From Myxococcaceae bacterium JPH2 (GTDB taxonomy: Bacteria; Myxococcota; Myxococcia; Myxococcales; Myxococcaceae): a DNA stretch of 64,000 nt. Where the stretch lies: assembly GCA_016458225.1 (NCBI GenBank), contig JAEMGR010000005.1, positions 62,001 through 126,000 on the forward strand, in the 5' to 3' direction. Of this stretch, positions 61,030 through 64,000 are shown piece after piece; position 1 is the stretch's first letter, and each line of letters opens with the position of its first letter. Both the position numbers and the translations under genes were made by a program. The notes beneath the pieces were generated by a model. The model had not been told where the DNA came from. It searched no databases and was given only the letters and a program-made list of their open reading frames with translations.

Positions 61030-62291
61030 GGGGTGGCAGACGCGGTCAGCAGGTGCCGCCGCAACATTTCCAGAGAGTGAGAGGCAGCAAAGAGGCGCAC
61101 ACGCTCGCGATCGCCATGAATGAAGATGCGCTCATATCGCGCCGGCACCCCGGGCCCGGCCATCCCGCAATACACCGTCCCGACCGGGTCTTCTTGGGTT
61201 CCACCGCCCGGCCCCGCATACCCTGTCACCGACAGGCCATACGTGGCTCCAGTCACAGCGCGAACACCCTCGGCCATCGCCAGAGCCGTCTCCGACGACA
61301 CGGCGGAGTGCCGCTCGAGGACCTCGGCGGGAACGCCCACCCAGGCGGACTTCATCTTTTCCGAGTACACGACAGCCCCCCCCAGGAAGACGTTACTTGC
61401 CCCTGGGACGCTCGTGAGCTGCTGCGCGATGAGTCCGCCAGTGCAGCTCTCCGCCACGGCCAGGGTCGCGCCGACTTGCGCCAACATCCGCACGAGCACC
61501 GCGGCGTACTCATCGCCGTCCACGCCGAAGACATGCGCCCCGAGCACGTGTCGAGATGCGGCCTCCGCGGCATCCAGCGCAGCATCCGCCTCGCGCTGCG
61601 AAGCGCCCTCCGACATCAGCTTCAGATGGTTCTCTGGTGCGTGTGTGCGGAACCCGAAGACGACGTGGGGATGCCGTGGTGCCAGCGGCATCACGGTCTG
61701 ATCCAGCATCGACTCAGACAGGGAGACCGTGCGCAACAAGCGGAAGGCTCGGAAGGTGCGCCCCGGAGCGGATTCCAAGGCCGCGCGGAGTCGAGGGAGG
61801 ATTTCGCCATCAACGAGCGCTCGATACTCGCGAGGAACACCGGGGAGAAAGAAGAACTCGCAGTTCCGGATGCGCAGGTGGACCAGGGGTGCCGAGCCCA
61901 CGGGATTCTGGATGGCCTGAGCCCCCTCGGGAATCCGCGCCATCCGCAGGGCACTCGGATTCAAGGGCACTCCTCGTGCCGCGAATCGCTCCTCCAACCA
62001 CCGGACGACCTGGGGCTCGTTCTTCAGCGGTACTCCCGCCGCCTCTGCCGCGCACTCCAAGGTGAAGTCATCTGCAGTGGGGCCCAATCCGCCAGAGACG
62101 ATGACGACGTCCGCCCGGTCGGCGGCCTCCACCAATCGATCCCGGATGTCCGACCGCACGTCGCCCACCAACACAACTCGCCCCACCTTCACGCCCAGGT
62201 CGAAGAGCCGGGCCTCCAGGTAGCTGCTGTTCGTGTCCGTGACGAGGCCAGTGACCAGTTCGTCACCTGTGCACAGAAGTTCGACGCGCAT
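61026..62291 (-). CDS. cinA: CinA-family protein (nicotinamide-nucleotide amidohydrolase/NMN-ADP-ribose type)
   Basis: 421 residues. The N-terminal MoCF-like domain (ELLCTGDELVTGLVTDTNSS; VVIVSGGLGPTADDFTLECA; FFFLPGVPREY) is joined to the C-terminal CinA domain (VAESCTGGLIAQQLTSVPGA; AVVYSEKMKSAWVGVP; GLSVTGYAGPGGGTQEDPVG; GTVYCGMAG). CinA proteins cleave ADP-ribose compounds and deamidate nicotinamide mononucleotide, recycling pyridine nucleotides. It lies in the recA-comM neighbourhood, as in many bacteria where it is linked to competence. A membrane-protein gene overlaps its end by 4 bases. Confidence 0.95.
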   Translation of the reverse strand: MRVELLCTGDELVTGLVTDTNSSYLEARLFDLGVKVGRVVLVGDVRSDIRDRLVEAADRADVVIVSGGLGPTADDFTLECAAEAAGVPLKNEPQVVRWLEERFAARGVPLNPSALRMARIPEGAQAIQNPVGSAPLVHLRIRNCEFFFLPGVPREYRALVDGEILPRLRAALESAPGRTFRAFRLLRTVSLSESMLDQTVMPLAPRHPHVVFGFRTHAPENHLKLMSEGASQREADAALDAAEAASRHVLGAHVFGVDGDEYAAVLVRMLAQVGATLAVAESCTGGLIAQQLTSVPGASNVFLGGAVVYSEKMKSAWVGVPAEVLERHSAVSSETALAMAEGVRAVTGATYGLSVTGYAGPGGGTQEDPVGTVYCGMAGPGVPARYERIFIHGDRERVRLFAASHSLEMLRRHLLTASATP

Positions 62292-62868
62292 GGGTGGGAC
62301 ATCCTACCGGCTGCACAGGCCCAGAGCACGGACGACGCGTCCCCTTCACTCCGCCGAGCAAGCACTCGCCTGGAGTGTCCCTGCGCCATCGAGCGCGCTC
62401 CCCTCTCTTTGCTGGCGCGGGGCCGTTGGGTTCCCCTCTGTGTCCCAATGGGAGGGGGCCCGATTACTGGGCGATTCATCCCATCGCTCAGCGCAGTTCC
62501 TCCATGGGCGTTGGGGATGGGCCATTGGTCGAGGATGCGCGCCTCGCCCTCCGGGAAAGCACCACGGGGCTTTCTCTGCGTGCCCAAGCGCTGGGTCCGT
62601 GCAGTTGGGTCCTTCGGTCAGCCGCGCGCCACACGCCAGGCCCCTTTGTTGTCGAGGACCTGCCCGTCGTCCTTTGAGCAGGCAGCCCAACGGACTCTTT
62701 TCAGCATCATTCCTGCGGGTTCTTCAGCGATTGACGCTGCTCACAACTCCACACCGAACGTCTTCGCGACCTCGTGGAACCCGCCGAGCCACGGTGCGGA
62801 ACCCAGCTGGCGCATCTTTGCCAGTACGAACTCTGGCAGTGAGGACTTGGGGTCCGGCGACCCGAACG
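62292..62868. other. Intergenic region, apparently decayed
   Basis: About 575 bases between cinA and the acetyltransferase gene. No frame is recognisable, except a short coding-like stretch on the complement strand ending at 62741, reported separately. It holds no clear terminator or promoter. Confidence 0.45.
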
Positions 62869-62878
62869 CTAACGAGTC
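62741..62878 (-). pseudogene. Possible gene remnant, C-terminal fragment
   Basis: On the complement strand a frame with typical local codon use encodes a stretch that includes SPDPKSSLPEFVLAKMRQLG and APWLGGFHEVAKTFGVEL before a TGA at 62741-62743. It has no start codon of its own and overlaps the end of the acetyltransferase gene in another frame. The composition looks protein-like but I cannot name a family. It may be the tail of a decayed gene. Confidence 0.3.
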
Positions 62879-63342
62879 CGCGTCTCCACCGGGATGTCGA
62901 AGTGCAACACATCTTCTCGCGTGCCGAGGCTCGTGTAGAGCGCAATGGCCGGTTCGTCTCCGTGGTCGGCCTGGACGAACACGACATAGGCCCCTCGCTC
63001 GGCACCGAGTTGCTGGAGTTCTCGAATCAACGCTGTCGCAATGCCTCGGCGACGATGCGATGACGCCACTGCGAGGTCGTAGATGTAGATTTCGCTGCGC
63101 TCTTGCTCGAACTTCCGCAGTTCGTATGCCGCCAGCCCACCCACGACCGTCCCCTCGTCCATCGCCACGAGGGCAATGAATGAGTCTCCCGAGAGCAAGC
63201 GCCCAAAGTAGTCGGCACTCGGACGCGCTCGGCCATACGTCTCGACGTCTTCAAAGGCCTCGCCGAATACGGCCAGCATGCCGTGCATCAGCTCGACATC
63301 GGACGGGGCCAGGCGTTTGAGCATCAAAGGGGGCGTCTCCAT
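62869..63342 (-). CDS. AAC(3)-I-like aminoglycoside N-acetyltransferase
   Basis: 157 residues, GNAT fold. The sequence follows the AAC(3)-I family along its length: DVETYGRARPSADYFGRLL, FIALVAMDEGTVVGGLAAYE, then FEQERSEIYIYDLAVASSHR, RRGIATALIREL (the acetyl-CoA-binding R/Q-x-x-G-x-G/A loop) and VFVQADHGDEPAIALYTSLG, ending HFDIPVETRTR. These enzymes acetylate the 3-amino group of gentamicin-type drugs; many chromosomal homologues exist whose natural role is unknown. The ATG at 63342 is used; ATG at 63324 (MLKRLAP) is also possible. No integron features, IS element or repeat lie next to it. Confidence 0.88.
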   Translation of the reverse strand: METPPLMLKRLAPSDVELMHGMLAVFGEAFEDVETYGRARPSADYFGRLLSGDSFIALVAMDEGTVVGGLAAYELRKFEQERSEIYIYDLAVASSHRRRGIATALIRELQQLGAERGAYVVFVQADHGDEPAIALYTSLGTREDVLHFDIPVETRTR

Positions 63343-64000
63343 TCGCCGAATCTACTTCGCAACTCCGCGGCACCACCAGAAGCGTGAGGCCTTGCGGTGG
63401 ATACGGTCTTCCGCGCCTCGCCGCCACGCCATCCTGGGCCGCCTGTGTTTGATTGATTCAGCGAACAGCGCGCTGTGCGCCCATCGGCATCACGCCTTGC
63501 CGAGACCGATGCCCACTTCGACCAATGGGTCGGGCCTCATGCTTGGGAGCGAACCGCCCTCTTCATTCTCACAACGTCGACCTGCTTGCCCTCGCGTCAG
63601 GATCCAACCGAGTCGTTCTTGGTGCGTGTGTTCAAGTCGCCCCAACACAGCAGTCGAGAATCCTCGGTGGACCTGCACCTCATGGATGAGACACGGATAC
63701 TCGAGCGGCCACCACGATTGCGTTTGAGTGAGAGTCACCGGCCTTGCTGATGCGGCCTGCGACTTCAGCTCGGCACTCCGCTCGTCCTCGACGGAGCTGA
63801 CTTGGCCGAGGACGGCGTGCGGCGCCTGTGGCGACAGAGCGCATCGATGACTTCTTGCATCCACCGCAGCTCTTCGGCTTCGCGCGTTGCGACGCCCCGT
63901 GAGCTTCACGCTGTACGCCGGCGAGGACTACCGGCAACCCCTGGCCTTCGGGGAATCGAGTGCAGCATGAGCCGCAAGTGCACCTGCTGGGACAACACCT
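63343..64000. other. Sparse right end, no recognisable gene
   Basis: About 660 bases. Several short frames exist on both strands but none has a clear family motif or ribosome binding site. Fragments such as EELRWMQEVIDALCRH on the complement strand near 63850 could be remnants. The region may hold decayed genes or the beginning of a gene beyond the edge. Confidence 0.4.

Noticed and set aside
62294-62677. 127-residue frame after cinA
   Set aside because: No family motif and no ribosome binding site; treated as non-coding.

Overview
The window is high-GC chromosomal DNA from a myxobacterium (Myxococcota; the gene set fits Myxococcus, Corallococcus or close relatives). Evidence includes a MYXO-CTERM-type sorting tail, an Oar-like TonB-dependent receptor, a eukaryotic-type Ser/Thr kinase with extra sensory domains, an RpoH-family sigma factor and many cysteine-rich lipoproteins. 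No CRISPR array, prophage, rRNA operon or intact insertion sequence is visible. One tRNA gene, tRNA-Pro(CGG), is present. Genes are tightly packed on both strands and several convergent pairs overlap at their 3' ends.

Layout, left to right. 1-9.5 kb: two flavin oxidases in tandem, endonuclease V, a secreted protein resembling permuted papain-fold enzymes with a membrane-anchored neighbour, a small ubiquitin-like protein followed by an E1/ThiF-like enzyme, and an RpoH-like sigma factor. 9.8-14.4 kb: two paralogous secreted beta-helix proteins (the second frameshifted just before its MYXO-CTERM tail), tRNA-Pro, an HNH nuclease and a cytochrome c lipoprotein. 14.5-17.3 kb: a two-ATPase Clp-type AAA+ protein fused to a release-factor-2-like module that lacks the GGQ and SPF motifs; this is the most unusual gene here. 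17.3-20.3 kb: a BlaI-type repressor with two operator palindromes, a BlaR1-type metalloprotease fused to a lytic transglycosylase, and an unknown protein. 20.4-25.2 kb: RNase J, YajQ, a secreted protein and RimO.

25.2-30.5 kb (complement) holds rplU-rpmA, then obg with a long histone-H1-like Lys/Ala/Pro tail, trmH, lolA and a lipoprotein with a degenerate retropepsin-like fold. 30.6-34.3 kb: a small lipoprotein, a kinase with PilZ-like, J-like and TPR-like parts, and a 2-oxoglutarate/Fe(II) oxygenase. 34.3-41.1 kb: gatCAB with a zinc-ribbon protein, then ftsK divergent from them. 41.5-47.7 kb: rlmL, plsY, a DUF2752 protein, a DUF4920 protein, a PD-(D/E)XK nuclease-like protein, an unrecognised protein and a radical SAM enzyme.

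47.8-54.5 kb is a complete Ton system: an Oar-like receptor and partner lipoprotein on the complement strand, divergent from tonB-exbB-exbD-exbD, with a good sigma-70 type promoter for each arm. 54.7-62.3 kb: comM, type II NADH dehydrogenase, recA, a DUF1285 protein, a multi-spanning membrane protein and cinA. 62.3-64 kb is sparse: one gene, a close relative of AAC(3)-I aminoglycoside acetyltransferases, in DNA that otherwise looks non-coding or decayed.

Translation and ribosome functions are well represented (gatCAB, rplU, rpmA, obg, rimO, rlmL, trmH, tRNA-Pro, RNase J). All family assignments come from reading motifs by eye; no database search was run.
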